This document shows, piece after piece, positions 1-4,976 of a stretch of DNA of 5,418 bases. The translations under genes and the position numbers were made by a program. Numbering within the stretch: position 1 is the first letter of the stretch; every line of letters starts with the position of its first letter. A model generated the notes under the pieces. The model was not told where the DNA came from. It made no database searches and worked only from the letters and a program-made list of their open reading frames with translations. Source of the stretch: Kiritimatiellales bacterium (GTDB lineage: Bacteria; Verrucomicrobiota; Kiritimatiellia; Kiritimatiellales; Pontiellaceae); contig DAOUQA010000148.1 of the NCBI GenBank assembly GCA_030625905.1, positions 1 through 5,418 of the forward strand. The letters are read 5' to 3'.

Positions 1-1
1 G

Positions 2-1105
2 GCCAAGGACTACCTGATGGTTTTCGCCGTCGCGATGCTGTTGATCACCTTTGCCTTTACCATCGGTGCCATCTACAAGGCCATCGATATCATGGCGCGG
101 GGAATTTCCATCGAGGTTGTTGGGCGGTTTTTCCTGTACAACATTCCATATTCGCTCGCCTACACGATTCCCATCAGCGCCCTTTTCTCAACCCTGCTCC
201 TTTTTGGTCGGCTTTCGGCAGACAGCGAAATCAGCGCAATGAAAAGCAGCGGCTTGAGCATGTGGCAGATTGCCTCGCCCATTGTGCTTATTTCCCTCCT
301 GCTCGTTGGGGTCTGCCTCTACAACAACTGCGTAGTCTATCCCTCGACCGAATATGCCAAGCGAAAGCTACTCAAGGGACTGGGGGTGGAAGATCCGATC
401 AAGTTGCTGGAGGAGGGGCGCTTTATCCGCGAATTCCCCGGCTACATGATCTACGTCGGAAAGAAAAACAAGAACCGGGTGCGCGATCTCATCGTCTATG
501 AGGTCGACAAGAAAACGGATGAGGTAACCGGAAGCATCCGGGCGGAAAGCGGTATTATGACAGCCGATAAGGAACGGGCCGAACTGAAGATTGATCTGTT
601 CGATGTCCGCATTGAGATCCCCGACCCCAGTGCGCCCGGCGATTCCAGCAAGACCCGCTACATCGATGCCCAGAACTATCCGATTCGCCTGGACTTCGAG
701 ACCCTGCTGGGAAGTAAGCAGGTTTCCAAAAAGCGGAAAAACATGACGATATTCGAGCTGGCTCACCACATTCGAAATGCTGAAACGGAAAATGCCCGGC
801 TCAGCGAAAATGATCGCCGCATCGAGCATGCCCGGAATCTGGTGGAGGCCAACCAGCGCATCGCCTTGGCACTCTCCCCGTTCATGTTTGTCCTGATCGC
901 CATCCCATTGGGCATAACATCGCACCGCAAGGAATCCTCCATCGGCATGGTGATGAGCCTGGGCATCATGTTCCTCTACTATGTCTTCATGATCCTCTCC
1001 GATACGTTCGACAAAAGCCCGCAACTCTATCCTTGGCTAATCCCCTGGATCCCCATCGTCTTCGGCCAGTTGGTTGGTTTTCTCCTGCTGCGCCGGGCAA
1101 ACTAG
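2..1105 (+). CDS. LptF/LptG-family LPS export permease, 5' end missing
   Basis: This is an inner-membrane permease of the YjgP/YjgQ (LptF/LptG) family. Members form the transmembrane part of the LptB2FG ABC transporter, which extracts lipopolysaccharide from the inner membrane and passes it to LptC/LptA. The frame is open back to base 2, with five codons before the ATG at 17, and that ATG falls inside the first hydrophobic helix, so the true start is upstream. Counting from that ATG, hydrophobic segments lie near residues 1-23, 45-66 and 86-108, followed by a polar, beta-rich periplasmic domain (about 115-255) and three more segments near 281-301, 309-328 and 338-358. This 3+3 layout around a periplasmic jellyroll is the family pattern. 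The segment SADSEISAMKSSGLS (67-81) matches the conserved cytoplasmic loop after helix 2 that contacts LptB. F and G cannot be told apart with certainty here. The gene ends in TAG with no T-rich terminator directly after it. Confidence 0.88.
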   Translation, partial: AKDYLMVFAVAMLLITFAFTIGAIYKAIDIMARGISIEVVGRFFLYNIPYSLAYTIPISALFSTLLLFGRLSADSEISAMKSSGLSMWQIASPIVLISLLLVGVCLYNNCVVYPSTEYAKRKLLKGLGVEDPIKLLEEGRFIREFPGYMIYVGKKNKNRVRDLIVYEVDKKTDEVTGSIRAESGIMTADKERAELKIDLFDVRIEIPDPSAPGDSSKTRYIDAQNYPIRLDFETLLGSKQVSKKRKNMTIFELAHHIRNAETENARLSENDRRIEHARNLVEANQRIALALSPFMFVLIAIPLGITSHRKESSIGMVMSLGIMFLYYVFMILSDTFDKSPQLYPWLIPWIPIVFGQLVGFLLLRRAN

Positions 1106-1121
1106 TGCGTTGCGATTTAAT

Positions 1122-1223
1122 AAATGCGGGGATGGTGTAGCGCGGGCTTCCCGTCTGCGGGAGCCCGCTTCCCTGCGCTGGCGGGCTCCATGGGAATGGA
1201 AGCCCGCACCACACCCGCTATTT
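1122..1223. repeat. REP/MITE-like palindromic element, copy 1
   Basis: The ends are inverted: bases 1134-1151 (GGTGTAGCGCGGGCTTCC) match the reverse complement of 1198-1215 at 16 of 18 positions. Inside are two hairpins. The first pairs 1142-1153 with 1158-1168 around the loop TCTG, with one bulged T. The second pairs 1181-1191 with 1196-1207 around the loop GGGA, again with one bulged base. Weaker outer arms (AAAT..GCGGG at 1122-1130 and CCCGC..ATTT at 1214-1223) extend the symmetry. A related copy lies at 4184-4391. There is no T-run after the hairpins, so this is not a typical intrinsic terminator. I infer a dispersed intergenic palindrome of the REP or MITE kind; no transposase is in the window. 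Confidence 0.7.
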
Positions 1224-1431
1224 GAATCCAGAAGCAAACTAACCGCCGCGCTGGAGATTGCACCCTGCAAGGCTTGCCAATGTCCAAGGCTCCAAGTATG
1301 TTCCCCCTCACTGTGCTGGACGGGGTGTGCAGCACCTTTTTGAAGCGTAGAACAGGATTGGATGCGCAGGGCGACCAATCTAATTTCGAGTGCAGAAGGA
1401 TTGCGCAATATTACGGATTACTCGTTAAACT
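1224..1431. other. Non-coding stretch between repeat copy 1 and dnaX
   Basis: No convincing gene is seen here. The stretch holds an imperfect tandem of CAAGGCT words (1268 and 1285, 17 bases apart) and a terminator-like hairpin (1313-1341). After the hairpin about 90 bases of leader precede dnaX. I see no strong -35/-10 pair and only a weak ribosome binding site before dnaX: AGAAGGA at 1394-1400 is too far (31 bases), and CGGA at 1414-1417 is weak. I looked for a signal recognition particle RNA, which sits before dnaX in some bacteria, and did not find its conserved GGAAGG..AGCA apical motif on either strand. Confidence 0.5.
1313..1341 (+). terminator. Possible intrinsic terminator upstream of dnaX
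   Basis: GTGCTG (1313-1318) pairs perfectly with CAGCAC (1330-1335) around an 11-base loop, followed by C and TTTTT (1337-1341). A competing shorter stem, GGTG with CACC, uses the same T-run. It could end transcription reading through from the permease gene about 210 bases upstream, or end a small RNA encoded in the spacer. The stem is short, so this is a moderate to weak call. Confidence 0.38.
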
Positions 1432-3066
1432 ATGTCATACGAAGTACTAGCACGAAAATGGCGGCCGCAGCAGTTCGCCGATGTGGTCGGGCAGGAGCAC
1501 GTCACCCGGACGCTCACGAACGCGATCGAGAGCGGGCGCGTGGCACACGCCTACATCTTCATTGGTTCGCGTGGCATAGGAAAGACCACTTCCGCGCGCA
1601 TTCTGGCCAAAGCGCTCAATTGCGAAAAGGGCTCCACCCCGTATCCGTGCGATGAATGCGACTCCTGCAAGGAGGTCATGGCCGGTAACAGCCTCGACGT
1701 GATCGAGATCGACGGGGCCTCCAACAACGGGGTCGACCAAGTCCGCGACCTACGCGACAACGCCCGCTACACCCCGGCGCGCGGCCCGTATAAGATCTAT
1801 ATCATCGACGAAGTCCACATGCTCTCCACCGCCGCGTTCAATGCATTGCTCAAGACGCTTGAAGAGCCGCCGCCGCATGTCAAGTTCATCTTTGCCACCA
1901 CCGATGTCCACAAGGTGTTGCCGACCATCCTGTCGCGCTGCCAACGGTTCGACCTGCGCCGCATCTCCGTTCAGGATATCGTCGATCGCCTGCGCAAGGG
2001 GTGCGATGAAGAGGGTGTTTCGATTTCCGAAGACGCCCTTCTGGCCATTGCCCGCGGAGCCGAGGGTGGGCTGCGCGATGCCGAATCCGCGCTCGACCAG
2101 ATTATCTCCTTCCGGGGAAAGGAAATCGCGGAAGAGGATGTCCTTGCGGTATTCGGCCTCGTTTCCCGCCATGTGCTCGAAAATCTGGCGGCCGCGATCC
2201 TGAAGTCTGATGTGCCGGGCATCATCAACATTGTCGCCGGGATGGATCGTGCTGGAAAAGACCTGCAGCGCGTGGTGATGGAGCTTATGGAGCACTTCCG
2301 CAACTTGCTCGTCGTGCTGTATTCCGGTAAGGGCGCATCCGCTCTTGAGCTGCCGGATGCCCAGATGAAGTTCTATGCGGATCTCGCGGCCGAAACCGAG
2401 GCAGGAAGGGTGCTGCGCATCGTCGATGCGCTGGTCGAGACCGATGGCCGCATGCGCTATGCACTTTCCAAGAAAATACTGCTCGAAACCGGCCTGATTC
2501 GCTGTTCGCGCGCTGCCGAAACGGTCACCATCAACGAGTTGATCAAACAGCTGGCCGAACTAAAAAAAAACTTTAAACCCGGCGAATCTACGGGCGTAGT
2601 CGCCGAGGTTCCGACGCAGGGCTACTCCGCCGAGCCGCAAAAAAAAAAGCCGGACGTTGACGAAGTCGAACTGCTGCTGAAAGACTGGCACTCCATTATC
2701 AATGACATCTCGAAGGCCGATCCGCTTTCCCGCCGCTATTTCCTCGATACCGCCCCGTTGCGGACGGATGCCACGCATTTGGTCGTCGGATTCGACCCCG
2801 AGTTTTCCGGCGAACTGGAGCGCTTCGACAACCCACGGGCCAAGTTGGCGCTGGCGCGGGTGGTGGAGAAACATGTGGGACGGATGCTGGGTATATCGTT
2901 CGAACCACTCAAGCCGAGCCATCGCCGGCCGCTACCCTCGGACCACGTTCCCGCAAGTGGTGCTCCGAAAGAAGCATTGACCGGCACGGCGAAATGGTAT
3001 GCAAATCCCGTTGTGAAAACGGTGGTGGAAGCCTTTAATGGCGAGATTTCAGATATCAGGGAATAG
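1432..3066 (+). CDS. dnaX: DNA polymerase III subunit gamma/tau
   Basis: This is the ATPase of the replicative clamp loader. It opens and loads the beta sliding clamp with delta and delta', and in its long (tau) form it also tethers the polymerase core and the DnaB helicase. The 544-residue product starts with the canonical MSYEVLARKWRPQ. It has Walker A GSRGIGKT (45-52, K51), the zinc-binding cysteines C64, C73, C76 and C79, Walker B IYIIDEVH (122-129, D126/E127), sensor 1 FATTD (154-158), the SRC motif with its arginine finger (168-170) and sensor 2 GGLRDAES (212-219). The AAA+ core and collar domain run to about residue 375. A lysine-rich linker and a tau-type C-terminal region of about 140 residues follow. 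A stop codon lies two codons before the ATG in frame, so no earlier start is possible. Two A-tracts in the linker may produce a short gamma form. The tau region is shorter than in E. coli (643 residues in total). Confidence 0.97.
   Translation: MSYEVLARKWRPQQFADVVGQEHVTRTLTNAIESGRVAHAYIFIGSRGIGKTTSARILAKALNCEKGSTPYPCDECDSCKEVMAGNSLDVIEIDGASNNGVDQVRDLRDNARYTPARGPYKIYIIDEVHMLSTAAFNALLKTLEEPPPHVKFIFATTDVHKVLPTILSRCQRFDLRRISVQDIVDRLRKGCDEEGVSISEDALLAIARGAEGGLRDAESALDQIISFRGKEIAEEDVLAVFGLVSRHVLENLAAAILKSDVPGIINIVAGMDRAGKDLQRVVMELMEHFRNLLVVLYSGKGASALELPDAQMKFYADLAAETEAGRVLRIVDALVETDGRMRYALSKKILLETGLIRCSRAAETVTINELIKQLAELKKNFKPGESTGVVAEVPTQGYSAEPQKKKPDVDEVELLLKDWHSIINDISKADPLSRRYFLDTAPLRTDATHLVVGFDPEFSGELERFDNPRAKLALARVVEKHVGRMLGISFEPLKPSHRRPLPSDHVPASGAPKEALTGTAKWYANPVVKTVVEAFNGEISDIRE
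2562..2576 (+). promoter_or_regulatory. Candidate slippage site 1 in dnaX (A9 tract)
   Basis: Nine A residues (2562-2570) are read in frame as CTA AAA AAA AAC, which contains the slippery heptamer A AAA AAA. A -1 shift here adds Lys-Leu and then meets TAA at 2574-2576, giving a product of about 381 residues that ends right after the collar domain. A +1 shift meets TAG at 2597-2599. An A9 tract is the known site of transcriptional slippage in Thermus thermophilus dnaX. The position and nearby stop are seen directly; actual slippage is inferred. Confidence 0.45.
2639..2660 (+). promoter_or_regulatory. Candidate programmed -1 frameshift site 2 in dnaX (A10-G)
   Basis: Ten A residues then G (2639-2649) are read in frame as CAA AAA AAA AAG, so the heptamer A AAA AAG lies in exactly the phase used by E. 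coli dnaX for its -1 frameshift. After a -1 slip the ribosome would read Ala-Gly-Arg and then TGA at 2658-2660, giving a gamma-like protein of about 409 residues (E. coli gamma has 431). I see no strong Shine-Dalgarno-like stimulator upstream. A weak downstream stem (GCCGG 2649-2653 with CTGGC 2685-2689) is possible but unproven. Confidence 0.55.
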
Positions 3067-3127
3067 AGAATAAAACCTGAAACCTGAAAACCAAGCACTA
3101 GACACCAAGAACCAAGGACTAAGTAAA
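3067..3127 (+). repeat. Word-repeat spacer before ybaB, with its ribosome binding site
   Basis: The spacer is poor in T and made of near-repeats: ACCTGAAA twice, then ACCAAGCACTA (3090-3100), ACCAAGAACC (3104-3113) and ACCAAGGACTA (3111-3121). The last unit contains AAGGA (3114-3118), nine bases before the ybaB ATG, so the repeat also supplies the Shine-Dalgarno sequence. The spacer is short and no terminator is seen, which fits co-transcription of dnaX and ybaB. Confidence 0.5.
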
Positions 3128-3448
3128 ATGAACATGATGAAAATGATGAAGCAGGCTGCCAGCCTTCAGAAAAATATGAAAAAGAAGCAGAAGGAACTCG
3201 GCAAGAGGGAGGTCCAGTTCTCCGCCGGGGGAGGAATGGTGACCGCCGTGGCTACATGCGACATGAAAATAAGGAGCATCAAGATCAATCCGGATGCGGT
3301 CGATCCAAACGATGTAAAGAAGCTCGAAGACCTCGTGCTGGCCGCCGTCGATGGTGTACTCAGCTCTGCCCAGGAAACCATGGGTCAGGAAATGAGCAAG
3401 CTCACCGGCGGGATGGGACTTCCCGAGGGAATGGATCTCCCCTTTTAG
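3128..3448 (+). CDS. ybaB: YbaB/EbfC-family nucleoid-associated protein
   Basis: This small DNA-binding protein of 106 residues matches the YbaB/EbfC family in length and layout. Family members are homodimers shaped like tweezers that bind DNA and coat or bridge the nucleoid. An N-terminal Met/Lys/Gln-rich helix (about 1-27, including QAASLQKNMKKKQKEL) leads into a three-strand sheet with the typical segment EVQFSAGGGMVTAVATCDMKI (split across 28-48). The family signature around INPDAVDPNDVKKLEDLVLAAVD follows (about 53-75), and then a C-terminal helix ends in the usual Gly/Met/Pro-rich tail. It sits between dnaX and recR, the standard place for this gene in many bacteria. A small GC hairpin (CCCC 3439-3442 with GGGG 3448-3451) spans the stop codon. 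Confidence 0.95.
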   Translation: MNMMKMMKQAASLQKNMKKKQKELGKREVQFSAGGGMVTAVATCDMKIRSIKINPDAVDPNDVKKLEDLVLAAVDGVLSSAQETMGQEMSKLTGGMGLPEGMDLPF

Positions 3449-3450
3449 GG

Positions 3451-3553
3451 GAATATCGAAACACTAATCTCTAAATACTAAACAAGCATCCAATGATGCA
3501 AATTTTGAATTTCCAGAATTAGTATTTTGAAATTGTTTAGTATTTAGATATTC
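3451..3553. repeat. Inverted repeat filling the ybaB-recR spacer
   Basis: TCTAAATACTAAACA (3470-3484) is the exact reverse complement of TGTTTAGTATTTAGA (3534-3548). Outer arms GAATAT (3451-3456) and ATATTC (3548-3553) continue the symmetry after a 13-base bulge on the left side. In the loop is a small hairpin, GCATC (3486-3490) with GATGC (3495-3499) around CAAT. The recR ribosome binding site (3555-3563) lies just outside the right arm. The arms are AT-rich and no T-run follows, so this is not a standard terminator. It could influence recR translation or mRNA processing, or simply be a repeat. Confidence 0.65.
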
Positions 3554-3573
3554 GAAGGTAGGATTTTTCTGCA

Positions 3574-4176
3574 ATGCAGCATCTGCTTCCACTTGATAAT
3601 CTTGTTGCGGCGCTCAGCCGCCTTCCGGGCATTGGAAGGCGTACGGCCGAGCGCATGGCGATGGCGCTTGTACAGGATGGCAGGGGGCTCATGCGCATTC
3701 TGGCCAATGCGTTGCTCGAGGCCGACGAGGGAATCACTTGCTGCGAGCGGTGCGGCAGTATAACGCTTTCCGGAATCAACCCATGTGACCTATGCATTAA
3801 ACCGCGTCGCGATGCCCATATCCTCTGCGTGGTGGAATCGCCCGGCGACATCATGAAGATTGAGCAGTCGGGCGGCTTTCAGGGTCGCTACCATGCACTG
3901 ATGGGCAAGCTTTCACCCATGCACGGAACGAGTGCTACGGATTTGCGGGTCGACAAGCTCCTTCATCGTCTTGTGGACGAAGGGATCGAGGAGGTTTTGA
4001 TTGCGCTCGGCACCGATGTCGAGAGCGATGCCACCGCCAGTTATCTCAAGGAGGTTCTCGCTCCGCGCGAAGTAAAGATCAGCCGCATCGCCTTCGGTCT
4101 TCCGGCGGGTAGCGCCATCGAGTATTCCGATGCCTCCACACTCGCCCGGGCTATTTCCGGCCGGCAGGAAATTTAA
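3574..4176 (+). CDS. recR: Recombination mediator protein RecR
   Basis: RecR works with RecO (and RecF) to load RecA on single-stranded gaps coated with SSB, and forms a ring-like clamp on DNA. The 200-residue length is normal. In order there are a helix-hairpin-helix LPGIGRRTAERMA (17-29), a four-cysteine zinc site at C57, C60, C71 and C74 (with an extra C56), and a Toprim domain starting at ILCVVESPGD (83-92, E88). The GGFQGRYHALMGKLSPMHG segment (100-118) is highly typical, and the protein ends with FGLPAGSAIEYSDASTLARAI (split across 174-194). In many RecR proteins this last stretch reads GG(D/E)LEY; here it is GSAIEY, so the second glycine and the acidic residue are replaced. The start is supported by AAGG (3555-3558) and TAGGA (3559-3563), the latter ten bases before the ATG. 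It follows dnaX and ybaB on the same strand. Confidence 0.96.
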   Translation: MQHLLPLDNLVAALSRLPGIGRRTAERMAMALVQDGRGLMRILANALLEADEGITCCERCGSITLSGINPCDLCIKPRRDAHILCVVESPGDIMKIEQSGGFQGRYHALMGKLSPMHGTSATDLRVDKLLHRLVDEGIEEVLIALGTDVESDATASYLKEVLAPREVKISRIAFGLPAGSAIEYSDASTLARAISGRQEI

Positions 4177-4183
4177 GGTTAGG

Positions 4184-4391
4184 GAGCTTCTTGCAAAACC
4201 CCGGGCTAAAACCACAATGGTGTAGTGCGCGCTTCCATTCTGATGGAGCATGCATCGTTCGGACGGAACACGTTGTGCAGAAAGCGCGCTCCCGGAGACG
4301 GGACGCGAAGCGAGGCTTTCCACGGGAAAGCAGTGATCGGAAGAGAACGGCAACCACGCACCACACCGTGGAAGAGTTTTGCAAGAGGCTC
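4184..4391. repeat. Nested MITE-like palindromic element, copy 2
   Basis: The outer inverted ends are GAGCTTCTTGCAAAAC (4184-4199) and GTTTTGCAAGAGGCTC (4376-4391), which match at 15 of 16 positions. Inside them is a second pair, GGTGTAGTGCG (4219-4229) and CGCACCACACC (4357-4367), which matches at 10 of 11 and is the same end sequence as the element at 1134-1215. Internal hairpins are GCTTCCAT/ATGGAGC around TCTG (4231-4249), CTCCCG/CGGGA around GAGA (near 4288-4303) and GCTTTCC/GGAAAGC (4315-4331). No clear target-site duplication and no protein-coding gene are seen. I infer a non-autonomous mobile element or REP-type repeat, possibly one inserted into another. Confidence 0.72.
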
Positions 4392-4410
4392 AGTAGTCCC
4401 GCATTTCTTG

Positions 4411-4433
4411 TTCGCCGTGGCCTTTGTGGCGAA
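4411..4433. repeat. Small inverted repeat
   Basis: TTCGCC (4411-4416) pairs with GGCGAA (4428-4433) around an 11-base loop. No T-run follows. Its role is unknown. Confidence 0.35.
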
Positions 4434-4447
4434 GGAGGAAGGCGGTT

Positions 4448-4498
4448 TCTCAGCAAAATAGGCCGCCTGAAGGCGGAGCTGAGAGCCCGGTTCCGGGC
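4448..4498. other. Two adjacent hairpins upstream of the tRNA
   Basis: TCTCAGC (4448-4454) pairs perfectly with GCTGAGA (4478-4484) and encloses CCGCC/GGCGG (4463-4467, 4472-4476) with a TGAA tetraloop. Directly next to it GCCCG (4485-4489) pairs with CGGGC (4494-4498) around GTTC. The tight packing of two perfect GC-rich stems suggests a structured RNA or another palindromic repeat. No T-run follows, so terminator function is doubtful. Confidence 0.45.
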
Positions 4499-4524
4499 AG
4501 TGGGGAAAAGGGGGATTCGGGGTG

Positions 4525-4552
4525 TTGACTTCCCCGGATATTCGTGTACCTT
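4525..4552 (+). promoter_or_regulatory. Likely promoter of the tRNA-Asn gene
   Basis: TTGACT (4525-4530) is a near-consensus -35 box. Sixteen bases later TACCTT (4547-4552) is a weak -10 box. A start about 7 bases further would lie roughly 12 bases before the mature tRNA end, as is common for tRNA genes. Confidence 0.5.
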
Positions 4553-4571
4553 TTCAGCTTCTTTTGAGGAT

Positions 4572-4646
4572 TCCTGCGTAGCTCAATGGTAGAGTAGGTG
4601 ACTGTTAATCACTTGGTTGTTGGTTCGAGTCCAACCGCAGGAGCCA
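4572..4646 (+). tRNA. tRNA-Asn (anticodon GTT)
   Basis: The cloverleaf is complete. The acceptor stem TCCTGCG (4572-4578) pairs with CGCAGGA (4636-4642). The D stem GCTC/GAGT (4581-4584, 4592-4595) closes on a loop with GG. The anticodon stem GGTGA/TCACT (4597-4601, 4609-4613) holds the loop CTGTTAA with anticodon GTT at 4604-4606. The variable loop has five bases. The T stem GTTGG/CCAAC (4619-4623, 4631-4635) has the loop TTCGAGT. The discriminator is G4643 and CCA is encoded at 4644-4646. It reads AAU/AAC codons for asparagine. Confidence 0.97.
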
Positions 4647-4651
4647 ATTTT

Positions 4652-4687
4652 AAACCCTGTTATCGTTAATGATAGCAGGGTTTTTCT
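4652..4687 (+). terminator. Intrinsic terminator after tRNA-Asn
   Basis: AAACCCTGTTATC (4652-4664) pairs with GATAGCAGGGTTT (4671-4683) as a 13-pair stem with a single G-T wobble and a six-base loop. The stem runs into TTTTTC and further T-rich sequence (4681-4697). It begins six bases after the tRNA CCA end, which fits termination of the tRNA transcript. Confidence 0.9.
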
Positions 4688-4712
4688 TTGCTTTTGTATA
4701 TTCTCCCTGTTT

Positions 4713-4741
4713 TTGATAACGCCTGATATGAGGTGATAAAA
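4713..4741 (+). promoter_or_regulatory. Possible promoter with phased TGATA words
   Basis: TTGATA (4713-4718) could be a -35 box, with ATAAAA (4736-4741) as a -10 box 17 bases later. TGATA occurs at 4714, 4724 and 4734, exactly ten bases apart, so on one face of the helix. This may be an operator overlapping a promoter for the downstream genes, or chance. It lies directly after the tRNA terminator. Confidence 0.3.
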
Positions 4742-4750
4742 AGGGGTGCT

Positions 4751-4936
4751 ATGGAAAACAAGTGGAAAACATTTTACAAGCGTCTGGGTAAAGCTTGATC
4801 CATTGCGGGCTGTCGCCTGATGCCGAGCCATGATTATTCTCGTCCTCTGTCTTTAGATCTTCCGGTTTTAGAAGCCATTCAGTTGATTGCCAGCGCCAAG
4901 GGGTGGTACGGTTCACCGGTCTTGAGGGAAGGTTGA
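4751..4936 (+). pseudogene. Small reading frame split by one in-frame TGA; unknown
   Basis: From ATG 4751 the frame reads 15 codons to a TGA at 4796-4798. It then continues in the same frame without another stop to TGA 4934-4936, with an internal ATG at 4820 that would give 38 residues. AAAGGGG (4740-4746) precedes the first ATG at a spacing (4 bases) that is short for a ribosome binding site. The second part contains LDLPVLEAIQLIASAKGWYG, which looks protein-like, but I do not recognise a family. A CGA-to-TGA change in a small gene, two separate tiny peptides, or plain chance are all possible. A selenocysteine codon is unlikely, because no hairpin stands out just after it. It is AT-richer than the dnaX-recR genes. 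Confidence 0.22.
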
Positions 4937-4976
4937 AGTGAAACTCAGGATTTGATTTTTGGAGAGGAATGAATCG

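Noticed and set aside
368..1024. Minus-strand frame of 218 codons inside the permease gene
   Set aside because: It is a long shadow frame opposite a clear membrane-protein gene, with no family resemblance of its own.
1142..1207. Hairpins after the permease gene as its intrinsic terminator
   Set aside because: The stems are GC-rich but no T-run follows either of them, and the related copy after recR also lacks one. A repeat element explains them better.
1224..1345. SRP RNA (ffs) upstream of dnaX
   Set aside because: The location suggested it, but neither strand has the conserved GGAAGG..AGCA apical loop or long complementary halves.
1750..2295. Minus-strand frame of 181 codons inside dnaX
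   Set aside because: It lies opposite the conserved AAA+ core of dnaX and is explained by GC-rich codon use.
3439..3451. CCCC/GGGG hairpin over the ybaB stop codon as a terminator
   Set aside because: It is only four base pairs, with the T residues inside the loop instead of after the stem.
4191..4592. Plus-strand frame of 133 codons after recR
   Set aside because: It runs through the palindromic element, the hairpins, the tRNA promoter and into the tRNA. Its composition is Arg-rich and reflects the GC-rich repeats, with no recognisable domain.
4619..4646. tRNA-Asn 3' end as an attachment site
   Set aside because: No second copy of the tRNA 3' end is present downstream in the window, so an att site cannot be supported here.
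4583..4831. Minus-strand frame of 82 codons across the tRNA and its terminator
   Set aside because: It is the antisense of tRNA-Asn plus the terminator. Frames ending in a WTRTN..-like peptide over tRNA genes are a familiar annotation artefact.
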